Notes under the pieces: generated by a model
Databases searched by the model: none
Told to the model about the DNA's origin: nothing
What the model saw: the letters and a program-made list of their open reading frames with translations, nothing else
Assembly: GCA_963773155.1 (NCBI GenBank)
Contig: CAVZAB010000017.1
Coordinates: 1 to 64,000, forward strand
Origin: CAVZAB01 sp963773155
GTDB lineage: Bacteria; Pseudomonadota; Alphaproteobacteria; Rhizobiales; Beijerinckiaceae
Length of the DNA stretch: 64,000 bases
Direction: 5' to 3'
Made by a program: the position numbers and the translations under genes
In this document: in pieces, positions 8,539-16,858 of the stretch
How positions within the stretch are numbered: the first letter of the stretch is position 1
Layout of the letters: every line of letters begins with the position of its first letter

Positions 8539-10830
8539 TCATTGGCGCCCCAACAACGCGGCAAATGGCCGGAAACGGAAACGGACACGGTGTTCGCCGG
8601 CCGGGACCGCGACCGCGCGAAACATGACATTGGCCTGCAGAACTTCAGCCGGACGGCCGTCGATGTCGGCCTGCCAGCCGGGATGCCAGACGTCGTTGAG
8701 GACAACATAGCCTGGCCCATTGGCCGATGAATCGATGACGATTTCGGTGTTGCGATACGACAAGATCCTGACCTGACCCTCGACGCCCTCATCGCCGGAA
8801 TCTGGACCCGGCAGCCGCTCCAAGAGGACGGTCCTCGCGAAGTTGACGTCAGGCAAGCCGCCTGTCCTTATCAATTGGTCAAAATCGGCGAGCCGAGCTT
8901 GCGAGGCAAAGAGCACGCGCGGCATAGCCCGCGGGTTCTCATATACATAGGCATCGGCCGTTCGGCCGATGAACGCAAGATCGCCCGGCTGGAGCGCGGG
9001 ATCGATCGTCTCGACGGGAACGCCGGTCGCAATGAAGCGCAACCCCATCAAATCAGCCATCTTCGATCGGTAGGAAGGAAACAGCGGGGCGAATTGCCGC
9101 TGATCGGGAACCGCAACCTGATCGCCGGCGCCGGTCACGTCGACAAACAATTTCAGGCGCAGCGGATTATAGCCGAGATCGTGATCAAGATCGTGGACGA
9201 GGCTGGCATTCGGCCAGTGGAAACCGATCGCGGCCATTTCGACCCGATCGCGGCGGTCCGGTCCGGCAGCAGCGGCCAGCCGCGCCTTGAGCAGGGCGAT
9301 GGTCGGATTGGTGCTGGCCGGCCGCAGGACTTCATAGGTTGCCGCCGGTAAAGCCGTCGAATTCGTTCGGCCCATTGTTGAAGCTGAGATCGGCCGTCAT
9401 CAGCAGCCCCGCCGCCGCGACGGCCCCGAGGGTCGGGAGCCGGCCGATCGCGACGATGAGCGCAGCCGCGACGAGAATGGTTACGGCGGCCCGCAGTATC
9501 GGCGCCAAGGCGACCCCAAGCGTGCCCTTGAGCGCCGCCAGCGCCAGGGCACCGGCAAAAAGCGCCGCAATCACGAGTAATGCCGCGATCAGTTCGCGCC
9601 GGGACGGGCAGCCCCTTCGCCGCTGACGAGGACATGCAGGCAATAGCCGGCCAGAATGGCCGCCAATGCACCGATGAGAAAGGTCGCGTCCGCCGGGCGC
9701 CGGAACAGATCGACGCCGGGCAACAGGTAGAAGAGCCGGAAGGCCGGGGTGTAGCGGCCGAGGGCATAAAGCAGCGTAGCGGCGAGGGCGAAGCTGAAAT
9801 AGCCGACTGGCCGCGACCACAGCGCACCGCGCCCGACACCGATGGCAATCAATACCAGGATCGGCAGTGCCCCCAGATAGACCTGGCCCATATTGCGGGC
9901 CAGAAACAGATCGGTGAACCCCCAGGTACGAACTGGGCAGTCCCCAGAAGTGCGCCAATGGTCCATCGGCTCCGAAAAGATCGGGGACGATCGCCGTGAG
10001 CAGCGAGGCCGGATCCAAAGGACCACGCTCGGCGCCAGCCAGATCGATGACCGCGCGATTCGATTGCTGCGCCAGATCGTCGGTCAGCAGAAGCGGTATG
10101 GTGGCAATTGCAAGGCCGCCGACGAGTCCGGACACGAGGCAGGGAATCGCCCGTCGCAGACTGGCCCATGGCCGTTGCCGGCCAGCAAGAAGGTGCCAGA
10201 TGACGAACAGCGCCAGCGCATAGGTCGAAAGTAGCGCCACCTGGTCGCGTCCCAGCACCATCGATCCGGCGGTCAGACCGGCAGCAAGACCATAGGCCTT
10301 CGAGGCCCGCTGCAGGGCCCGATCGAGCAAAACAAGAGTGATTGCAAACCAGGCCAGGCTGACGATTTCGCCGACATGCTGAATGCGCCAGGCGGCCGAC
10401 GCGCCGAAGGCGAAGGCCAGCGCGGCGACCAGCGCGCCGGCCGGATGCCAGCGGCGATCGCGGAAGATCAGCACGAGCACCGCGCCCGCCCAGGAACAGC
10501 ATGACGAAGGCCACGCCGTCCGCCTGCCGGAAAGTCGGCGTCGGGCACGAGCGCCGCCAGCAGCAGATGGGGCAGGCGAGAAGATCAGCGATTGCGGATC
10601 GGCGATCTGCGGCGATGCCCGCGAAGACGTACGGGTTCCAGAACGGCGCTGTCGCCGGCATGCAGGCGTCGGCCAGGAACTGGAGCTGCGCCTGGAAATG
10701 CGCCTTGGCGTCCCACGGGATCGTGACCCCGCCCGACAGCCAGGGCCAGGCCAGAACCAGCCAGGCCGAGCGCGAAAGGCCGCCAGCAGCGGCCAGCGGC
10801 CGGCCATGCCGGCGCGCGCCGGTCGGCCAT
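8539..10830 (-). CDS. YfhO-like multi-pass membrane protein (multiple frameshifts)
   Basis: One gene of about 760 codons split by at least five frame changes. Readable pieces in order are: VTIPWDAKAHFQAQLQFLAD and FWNPYVFAG near the start, GALVAALAFAFGASAAWRIQ, a series of hydrophobic helices, GYFSFALAATLLYALGRYTP, a helix-rich block around 9560-9350, and a soluble C-terminal domain with VVLNDVWHPGWQADIDGRPAEV. The layout and the closing motif fit the YfhO family of bacterial membrane proteins, linked to glycosylation of lipoteichoic acid in Gram-positives and otherwise poorly understood. The start at ATG 10830 is 19 bp after the ribA stop on the same strand. The gene could be decayed, but conserved segments remain throughout, which favours assembly errors. 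Confidence 0.68.
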
Positions 10831-10849
10831 GGCCGGGCGCGCCGTAGGC

Positions 10850-11965
10850 TCAATCCGGTCGCGCTCGCGGCAAGACCGCCAGGGTCTCGAGATCGATGAA
10901 GTGGCCCGCTCGGTCGCGCTTGGAGGCGAGATAGCGCACGTTCTCGGCGTCGGCCGGCCGATGAATCGCGCTCGGTCGAACGACCTCGAGGCCGGCCGCC
11001 GCGCAGCGCCGCGATCTTCAGCGGGATTGTTGGTCATGACCGCGACCCGCGAACGCCGAGCTGCTTCAGCATCTCGGCCGCATAGTCGAAGTGGCGCTGG
11101 TCGAGGCCCGAAGCCGAGGATCTCGTCGGCGTCGTAGGTGTCGCAGCCCTGCGCCTGCAGCCGATAGGCGCGGATCTTGTTGGCGATGCCGTTGCCGCGG
11201 CCTTCCTGGTCGAGATAGAGCAGCACGCCGCCGCCATTGTCGGCCATGAACCGGACCGCGCCGCGCAACTGGTCGCCGCAATCGCATTTCAGCGCTGCCG
11301 AAGAGGTCGCCGGTCAGGCAGGCCGAATGCAGCCGCACCGTGACCGGGCTCGGCGAGATCGGGCTTGCCGACGATGATCGGCCACCTGGTCGCGCAGGCC
11401 CTCGCCGCCGCGAAACACGACGAACTCGTGTCGAGCGCCGCCTTCCAGCGGGACCGGCGCGCGGCTGACAATCGCAATTTCGGCGAGACAGGATTGACGA
11501 TAATTGTGCACGGCATCGGCTCTGACCGAAGAATGCCGGGCTCCGGTCCGCCAACTGGAACAACCACGACGGCCGGCAGCATCAGGGCCAGTCGAGCCAG
11601 TTCGAGGGCGGCGGCTTCGAGAGCGCAGACCGCCCGCACCGGGCCTTCGGTTCTGGCCGAGGGATGCAGCGCCAGATGTTCGATGCGTTCCGGCGCCAGA
11701 TCCGGCAGCGCAACACTTGCTGGCTGGGCACGGTCAATGCCGAGACGACGCAGTCGCGGCGCACTGAGCACCAGCGCGGCGATACCCCGGGCGTGTCGAG
11801 CCAATTCGTGTCCCAGCGTCACATCAACCGATTTGCCGCCGCGACCAGAGCCAATCCGGCCGCATCCTGGACGAATACGGCACGGCCGGCTCGCAGTTCC
11901 GACAAGGCCCGCTCCACCTCCGTCTTTTCAGTTCGATCGCTTGACCCTATGGTGATGTTGGACAC
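10850..11965 (-). CDS. ribA: GTP cyclohydrolase II (multiple frameshifts)
   Basis: Converts GTP to the diaminopyrimidinone that starts riboflavin synthesis. The start is GTG 11965 (VSNITIGSSDRTE), followed by an N-terminal domain of about 140 residues found in long alphaproteobacterial RibA. The cyclohydrolase domain begins at HNYRQSCLAEIAIVSR, then RLHSACLTGDLFGS with the zinc cysteines, LYLDQEGRGNGIANKIRAY, YDADEILGFGLD and AVMTNNPAK. The end, RYLASKRDRAGHFIDLETL, reaches TGA at 10852-10850. At least four single-base frame changes between 10950 and 11800 interrupt it. Every active-site block is present, so insertion errors are more likely than decay. It is divergent from a RibD-type reductase across 200 bp that should hold both promoters. 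It may serve flavin synthesis or the neighbouring uncharacterised pathway. Confidence 0.83.
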
Positions 11966-12165
11966 GGCTTGTCTGCCTTTCGCTCTTGAACTTTTGGTTC
12001 GCTCGTCACCCCGAGGGCTTGCAGCGATGGGACTGGATGCTTGGACCCGAAAATGATCGAAAACCGCCTGAGTGTCCGGACAGCGCCGTTCATATCGCAA
12101 ATGGTGGTGTTTCGCCAACGGGCAATGCCAAATCAGCCCGAGCGCCACCATCCACGGTTCAGACT

Positions 12166-12852
12166 ATGACAAATGGCGACCTTTTCGCCCCCTTTCGATG
12201 CGCCGATCCGGCCGAACCCTTCGTCGTGGCTCAAATTGGCCAATCTCTCGATGGCCGAATTGCCACCGTTACCGGGGAATCACGCTATATCAATCGAGCC
12301 GCGGCACTTGATCACTTGCACGCTATCCGCGCCAATGTGGATGCGGTCGTAGTCGGGATCGGCACGGTTCTGACCGACGATCCGCTGCTGACCGTTCGTC
12401 GCGTTGCCGGCCAAAGCCCGGCCCGGGTCATTATCGACCCTTCCGAAAGGCTCGGCCCACAAGCCCGCTGCCTCAACGCCGACGGCGCGCCCTGTTTCGT
12501 CGTGCGTCGACGTGCCGGCACGTCGATCTGCGGGGCCGAGATCTTGGTCGTTGCTGCGCCCGAAGGCAGATTCCCACCCTCCGCTATCGTCGCCGCGCTG
12601 TTTGCTCGCGGCATGCGACGAATTCTTGTCGAGGGCGGCGCCAGGACGATCTCGGCCTTTGTCGATGACGGCGCGGTCGACCGGTTGCACGTGCTGGTTG
12701 CCCCGCTGATCATCGGATCAGGTCGAACGGGATTAGACCTTGCACCCGTCGCTCGCCTTTCGAGCGCGCTGCGGCCAGCTTCGCAGGTCCATGTCTTTGC
12801 CGATGGCGACGTGCTTTTCGATTGCGATCTGCGCCGGCCGCGCCAAGAGTAG
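12166..12852 (+). CDS. Stand-alone RibD-type reductase
   Basis: Encodes 228 residues from ATG 12166. It corresponds to the C-terminal reductase domain of RibD (dihydrofolate-reductase-like fold): VAQIGQSLDGRIA, a SRYINRAAALDHLHAIR block, VGIGTVLTDDPLLTVR and a late GGARTISAFVDDGAVDRLHVLVAPLIIGSG. The N-terminal zinc deaminase domain of bifunctional RibD is absent. Such reductases use NADPH to reduce the ribosyl side chain of a GTP-derived pyrimidine to ribityl. It faces ribA across a shared promoter region and is followed after 48 bp by cytochrome b561. Because there is no deaminase partner here, it may act on a different GTP-derived intermediate; that is inference. Confidence 0.85.
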   Translation: MTNGDLFAPFRCADPAEPFVVAQIGQSLDGRIATVTGESRYINRAAALDHLHAIRANVDAVVVGIGTVLTDDPLLTVRRVAGQSPARVIIDPSERLGPQARCLNADGAPCFVVRRRAGTSICGAEILVVAAPEGRFPPSAIVAALFARGMRRILVEGGARTISAFVDDGAVDRLHVLVAPLIIGSGRTGLDLAPVARLSSALRPASQVHVFADGDVLFDCDLRRPRQE

Positions 12853-12900
12853 CGCGCCCATTTTGGTTTCGGTCCTCGCCCTCAGTAGAGGTTCCCATCG

Positions 12901-13452
12901 ATGTCACCAGCCACTGTGCAAAGCGCCTATTCCAGCCGCCAGAAGCTCCTGCATTGGATCATCGCGCTTTTCGTCGGCGTCCTGATTCCGGCCGGGCTGA
13001 CGATGACCCGGATTGGCGAAGGGACTATGCAGGATCGGCTTTACGACTTGCACCGCTCCTTTGGGATGGTCCTGTTCGTTCTGGTCTTGTTGCGGGTCGC
13101 AGTGCGGCGCCTGGACGGCGCGCCAGCGCCGTCGCCGGATTTGGGCCCGCTGCAGCGGATTGTTTCGGTCAGCGTCCATCACCTGCTCTATGCTCTGCTC
13201 ATCCTGATGCCGCTCGTCGGCTGGGCCGGCATGTCGGCCTATGGCGGGGACTGGCGGATTTTCGATCTATTCATGCCCTTACCGATAGCGCCAAAGAACG
13301 AAGCTTTGTCGATTGCCCTGTTCCGCTCGCATGATATCGGGGCTTACCTGATTATCGGCCTGGTCATGCTCCATATCGGCGCGGCGCTGTTTCATGGCTT
13401 GGCGCTGCGCGATCGGGTCTTGTCGCGCATGTTGCCAGGGCGCCGCAATTGA
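12901..13452 (+). CDS. Cytochrome b561-family membrane protein
   Basis: Encodes 183 residues with four transmembrane helices (about 18-38, 52-70, 92-112 and 145-168). Histidines typical of bacterial b561 haem ligation are visible: LLHWI in helix 1, DLHRSFG before helix 2, VSVHHLLYALL in helix 3 and LVMLHIGAALFHG in helix 4. The family moves electrons between the quinone pool and periplasmic acceptors. It probably shares a transcript with the RibD-type reductase 48 bp upstream. Its last 61 bp overlap the convergent methyltransferase gene, although a one-base change in a G run near 13500 would shorten that gene and remove the overlap. The physiological partner is unknown. Confidence 0.88.
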   Translation: MSPATVQSAYSSRQKLLHWIIALFVGVLIPAGLTMTRIGEGTMQDRLYDLHRSFGMVLFVLVLLRVAVRRLDGAPAPSPDLGPLQRIVSVSVHHLLYALLILMPLVGWAGMSAYGGDWRIFDLFMPLPIAPKNEALSIALFRSHDIGAYLIIGLVMLHIGAALFHGLALRDRVLSRMLPGRRN

Positions 13453-14303
13453 GCTGACCGGTTTGCCGGCGCTTTCGTCCCATCGCCCGCCATCAGGCCG
13501 GGCGGGGGGAAGGCAAAAAGGTCGACATGGCCGATTTCGCAGACAACCCCGGGTCTGCGGCGCGCCGTCCCCCAGGAGGCCGCCTTGTCCTGCGAGACGA
13601 GCCCAGTTTCTGCCGCCGCCGTTGCAATACCGCGGGCCAGTTCACCCACCAGTTCCTGGTCGGCGGCGCCAAGCCGCCAGGGGCTGCGGCCAAGCTCGGT
13701 GTGATAGCCGCGGCGCCGCAGCGCCGCGGCCAATTGGGCGGCGGCTTTTGGACCGGCCGCCGGTCCGAAACCCTTGTCGCCGCCCTGATGAACGTGGAAG
13801 GCCGCGAGAATGTCGTCATCGGCGGGATGGGCTGGTGTCCAGGTCTCGTTTCCGTCGTAAATGAGCGCGGCGTGGAGCGCGATGCGGCGATCAGCGAGCG
13901 TAGTGGCAAAGCATTCGATCCAGTTCGCCGAAACCAAATCGAAAAACGCCGCGGCCGTGACAAGATCGCTGTCGTCCGCGAGAACCGGCGCAATATCGGC
14001 GGCGAGGTCGGCGAGGACGAAGGACACGGCGGCCGCGATAGGGTTGCCGGCGAAATCGGCCGTTGCCGCATGCGCCGCCGCCAGCAATGCGGGGTCGTGA
14101 TCGACAAGCCGCCAGATTTGCGGGTTCGGCAAATAGGCCCGCAAGGCCCGCAGATTGGCACCTGTGCCACAGCCGAGATCGACGACTTTGACGCCGGACG
14201 AGGCGGCAAAATGTCGCTCGAGGGCTGCTGCGACGGCGCGGTTGCGGGCGCGAAGATCGGCGGCTTCACGCAGACGCAGCCAATTCGCCGAAAAACTGCT
14301 CAT
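13392..14303 (-). CDS. Class I SAM-dependent methyltransferase
   Basis: Encodes 303 residues. The Rossmann-type methyltransferase motif I is clear (VKVVDLGCGTGANLRAL), followed by an acidic residue after the second strand (WRLVDHDPALLAAA). It lacks a substrate-defining domain I can name. The protein probably ends earlier: dropping one base in the G6 run near 13500 turns LFAFPPPGLMAG into LFAFPRPA and a stop around 13492, which would remove the overlap with cytochrome b561. Its start overlaps the glycosyltransferase stop as ATGA (14300-14303), so it is the last gene of an MDR-PTPS-GT4-MT operon. I infer that it methylates the product of that operon; the acceptor is unknown. Confidence 0.82.
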   Translation of the reverse strand: MSSFSANWLRLREAADLRARNRAVAAALERHFAASSGVKVVDLGCGTGANLRALRAYLPNPQIWRLVDHDPALLAAAHAATADFAGNPIAAAVSFVLADLAADIAPVLADDSDLVTAAAFFDLVSANWIECFATTLADRRIALHAALIYDGNETWTPAHPADDDILAAFHVHQGGDKGFGPAAGPKAAAQLAAALRRRGYHTELGRSPWRLGAADQELVGELARGIATAAAETGLVSQDKAASWGTARRRPGVVCEIGHVDLFAFPPPGLMAGDGTKAPANRSAQLRRPGNMRDKTRSRSAKP

Positions 14304-15358
14304 GGCGCCAGCCTCGCAATCGCCTGTGCAATTGTCTGAGCTGTCTCGCGCCAGCTTGGCAGCGCCTGGGCAGCTTGCCAGATCAGCTCCGACCGGCGCC
14401 GTCGATCGTCGTCATCCCCGACAAGTGCGGCAAGTGCCTTGGCCAGCGGTTCGATGGATGCGGCGGGGACTTTGACGATCGCGTGATGCGATGCCGTCTC
14501 AGCAAGCGCTCCGCTCGGTGTTGTCACAATGGCAAGCCCCCGCGCCATCGCCTCGGCAAGGGCCATGCCGTATCCCTCATAGAGCGAAGGCATCACGAAA
14601 ATATGCGCACCATCATAGGCCGAGGCCAAAGCCTCGTCGTCGAGTTCGCCGGCAAGAACGACCGATCGCCCAAGGCCAAATTCGGCAATCTGCCGGCGCA
14701 ATCGGGCCGTCGTTGGCGGATCACGATCGGGACTGCCGGCTATCGTCAGGCTGACGCCGCCTGGCGTGAGCCGGGCGAGCGCTGCCAGCAATATGTCGTA
14801 GCCCTTGCGCGGAATGAGCGAACCTACGGCCAGCACTTCGAGGTGAGGGGGCCGCCTCTGCAGCGAGGCCCGCGAGCGCGGCGCCCGCTCGGTTCCGGGC
14901 CGGGCGACGGCAATGCAACCCTCCGGCACGTCGAATTGGTCAACGACAATGCGGGCCGTGGTGGCGCTGGTCACGATCAATTGGTCGGCGAAGGCGAGTG
15001 CTTGCCTTTCGCTTGCCGCCAGCGCCGCCTGGCGTGCCGCGTCGAGGCCGGTTTCGAGCGCCAACGGATGATGGACGAGCGCAACAATCGGACAACGGAG
15101 CGACGCCAGGATCTCGCGCGGCAAGACGCCGAAGGCCAGACCATCGATCAAAAGGACTGTCGTCGCCGGCAGAGTGCGCAACAGCAGACCCGCCTCGTGC
15201 AGGTCCTCGTCGCTCGGAAAGGGATAGGTTCCCGGCACTTGCACGGGCTGAACGCGAATGCCCAATTGCGGTAGCAGGGCGAGAATCCTACGATCATACC
15301 CATAGCCCCCCGTGCGGGTCGCCCATGTGCCTGGAACCACAAAGGCGCAGTCGGTCAC
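14300..15358 (-). CDS. GT4-family glycosyltransferase
   Basis: Encodes 352 residues with the GT-B layout. The C-terminal domain starts around LEVLAVGSLIPRKGYDILLAAL and contains the E-x7-E motif in YEGYGMALAEAMA that binds the nucleotide sugar. The N-terminal half begins with FVVPGTWATRTGGYGYDRRIL. It is cytoplasmic with no membrane anchor. ATGA overlaps link it to both neighbours, the PTPS-like gene upstream (15355-15358) and the methyltransferase downstream, so the three should be made together. GT4 enzymes usually act in polysaccharide or glycolipid synthesis. Here the pterin-type neighbours suggest a small-molecule acceptor, by analogy with cyanobacterial pterin glycosyltransferases; this is inference. 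Confidence 0.87.
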   Translation of the reverse strand: MTDCAFVVPGTWATRTGGYGYDRRILALLPQLGIRVQPVQVPGTYPFPSDEDLHEAGLLLRTLPATTVLLIDGLAFGVLPREILASLRCPIVALVHHPLALETGLDAARQAALAASERQALAFADQLIVTSATTARIVVDQFDVPEGCIAVARPGTERAPRSRASLQRRPPHLEVLAVGSLIPRKGYDILLAALARLTPGGVSLTIAGSPDRDPPTTARLRRQIAEFGLGRSVVLAGELDDEALASAYDGAHIFVMPSLYEGYGMALAEAMARGLAIVTTPSGALAETASHHAIVKVPAASIEPLAKALAALVGDDDDRRRRSELIWQAAQALPSWRETAQTIAQAIARLAP

Positions 15359-15756
15359 GCGGTTGCGCCCTCGAACCAGGCACGCGCGACATGCGATTCA
15401 TGCAGCGTCACCCGGATTTTGCCGATGCCCTCACCACCCGGCCCGAGCCCGCCGGTGCGGGCGATGGCTGCCAACCCATCGAAAATATATTTGCACAGGA
15501 ATTCGGTCGTACTTTCCTGGCCCCGGAATTGCGGCAAATCGTCGAGATTGCGATAGTTCAGGGGCGCCAAAATGGCTTTCAGCGCCTCGTGCGCACGGCC
15601 GATGTCGACGACGACATTGTCGGATGTCAGCGCGGTTCGAAAGAAGGCAACATCGACCACGAAGGTTGCCCCGTGCAGGCGTCTTGCCGGCCCGAACAAG
15701 TCACCCTTGAAACTGTGCGCCACCATAATATGGTCACGGACCTCGACCGCAAACAT
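15355..15756 (-). CDS. PTPS-fold protein with altered active site
   Basis: Encodes 133 residues, the usual length of 6-pyruvoyl-tetrahydropterin synthase / QueD proteins. Fold-specific features are the first zinc His in MVAHSF, the second in RLHGATF, a VVVDIGRAHEALKAIL helix, LNYRNLDDLP, ESTTEFL and a final LHESH with the conserved Glu. Two active-site features are missing. The second His of the canonical HGH pair is Ala (HGA), and there is no cysteine between the first His and HGA where QueD and PTPS carry the catalytic Cys. It therefore probably does not perform either classical reaction. It is in an ATGA-linked operon with the GT4 and methyltransferase genes. Confidence 0.84.
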   Translation of the reverse strand: MFAVEVRDHIMVAHSFKGDLFGPARRLHGATFVVDVAFFRTALTSDNVVVDIGRAHEALKAILAPLNYRNLDDLPQFRGQESTTEFLCKYIFDGLAAIARTGGLGPGGEGIGKIRVTLHESHVARAWFEGATA

Positions 15757-15807
15757 GCCGGACTCCTCCGCTCATTCGGCGACCCAAGCCGCCTGGAAAC
15801 CTCTCCC

Positions 15808-16837
15808 TCAATAGCGGATTGCGGTGAAAAGGCCAGCCGCGGCGCGATCGAGTTCTGGCGCCGATTTCCTGGGGCAAATCGGTAAAACCGATTTCGGCGC
15901 TGATTAGCGCGTCTAGCCTGGCGTCGTCGAGCAGTTCCATCGCCTTGGCGAGCCGGCGCTGGTGTGTCCAGCGCGGCCGGCGAGACGCCGCGACGTGACC
16001 GACCTGAGACGAGATCAGGCGCAGCCTCTTGGTGTGAAAGCTGCCGCCGAGCGGCACTTCGACCAGCGCATCGCCGTACCAGCTCATTTCGATTATGGTC
16101 GCCTCGAGACCGGCAAGGGCGAGTGCTGCCGCCAACCCATCGCTCGAGGCGCTGGCGTGGAAGACGATGTCGGCCTCGCCGGCGGCGCCGCGGTCAGGCG
16201 GCATCAGGAACGTCGCCCCGAGCAAGCCGACCAGAGGGGCACGCTCGGCAACGACGTCGACGACACTGACCGCAGCCCCGGGCAAGCCCGCGGCAAGCGC
16301 GGCAATCAGCAGCCCGACGACGCCGGCGCCGACGACGACGATCCGATCGCCCGGCCCGGCGCCCGAGTCCCAAAGGGCGTTGAGCGCCGTCTCCATATGC
16401 GCCGCCAGGATCGCACGGCGTGGCGGAATCCGCTCTGGGATAGGGGTCAACGAGGCCACCGTCAGGTTGAAGCCGTCCTGGTGTGGATGGAGGGCAAACA
16501 CGGTCTGGCCGAGCCATTCACGCGGGCCCTCCGCAACCCGGCCCACGGCGCAATAGCCATATTTGACCGGAAACGGAAATTCACCGTCCTGGGCTGGCGC
16601 CCGCATCCGGTCATATTCGGACGGCGGCACCCGTCCTTCATAGACCAGCCGCTCGGTACCGCGGCTGATCCCCGACCACAGCGTCTCGACAAAAGCTTCG
16701 CCCGGGCCGGGCGGGCCGAGCAGGTGCGGCCGCAATTCGGCCCGCCGCGGTCCGACGTACCAAAGGGCCCTTGCATATTTGGCCTCGACCGAGGCCTCCG
16801 TGCCGCCTATCTTCCCGCTCCCGGCCGATCCTGCCAC
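15808..16837 (-). CDS. MDR-family dehydrogenase (one frameshift)
   Basis: Medium-chain dehydrogenase/reductase of about 343 residues, starting at GTG 16837 behind GGGGAGG. It has an N-terminal domain with SGISRGTE and GYCAVGRV, and a Rossmann domain with VVGAGVVGLLIAALAAG. The catalytic-zinc Cys of ordinary alcohol dehydrogenases is replaced by the SGISRGTE pattern seen in BchC-like members, so the substrate is not a simple alcohol. Near 15855 the frame changes; removing one A gives LDRAAAGLFTAIRY and a TGA at 15810-15808, a typical family ending. It is 51 bp upstream of the PTPS-like gene and is the first gene of that operon. Its start is only 21 bp from the divergent opgH start. Confidence 0.8.
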
Positions 16838-16858
16838 TCTGTGCCTCCCCGCTCCTGC

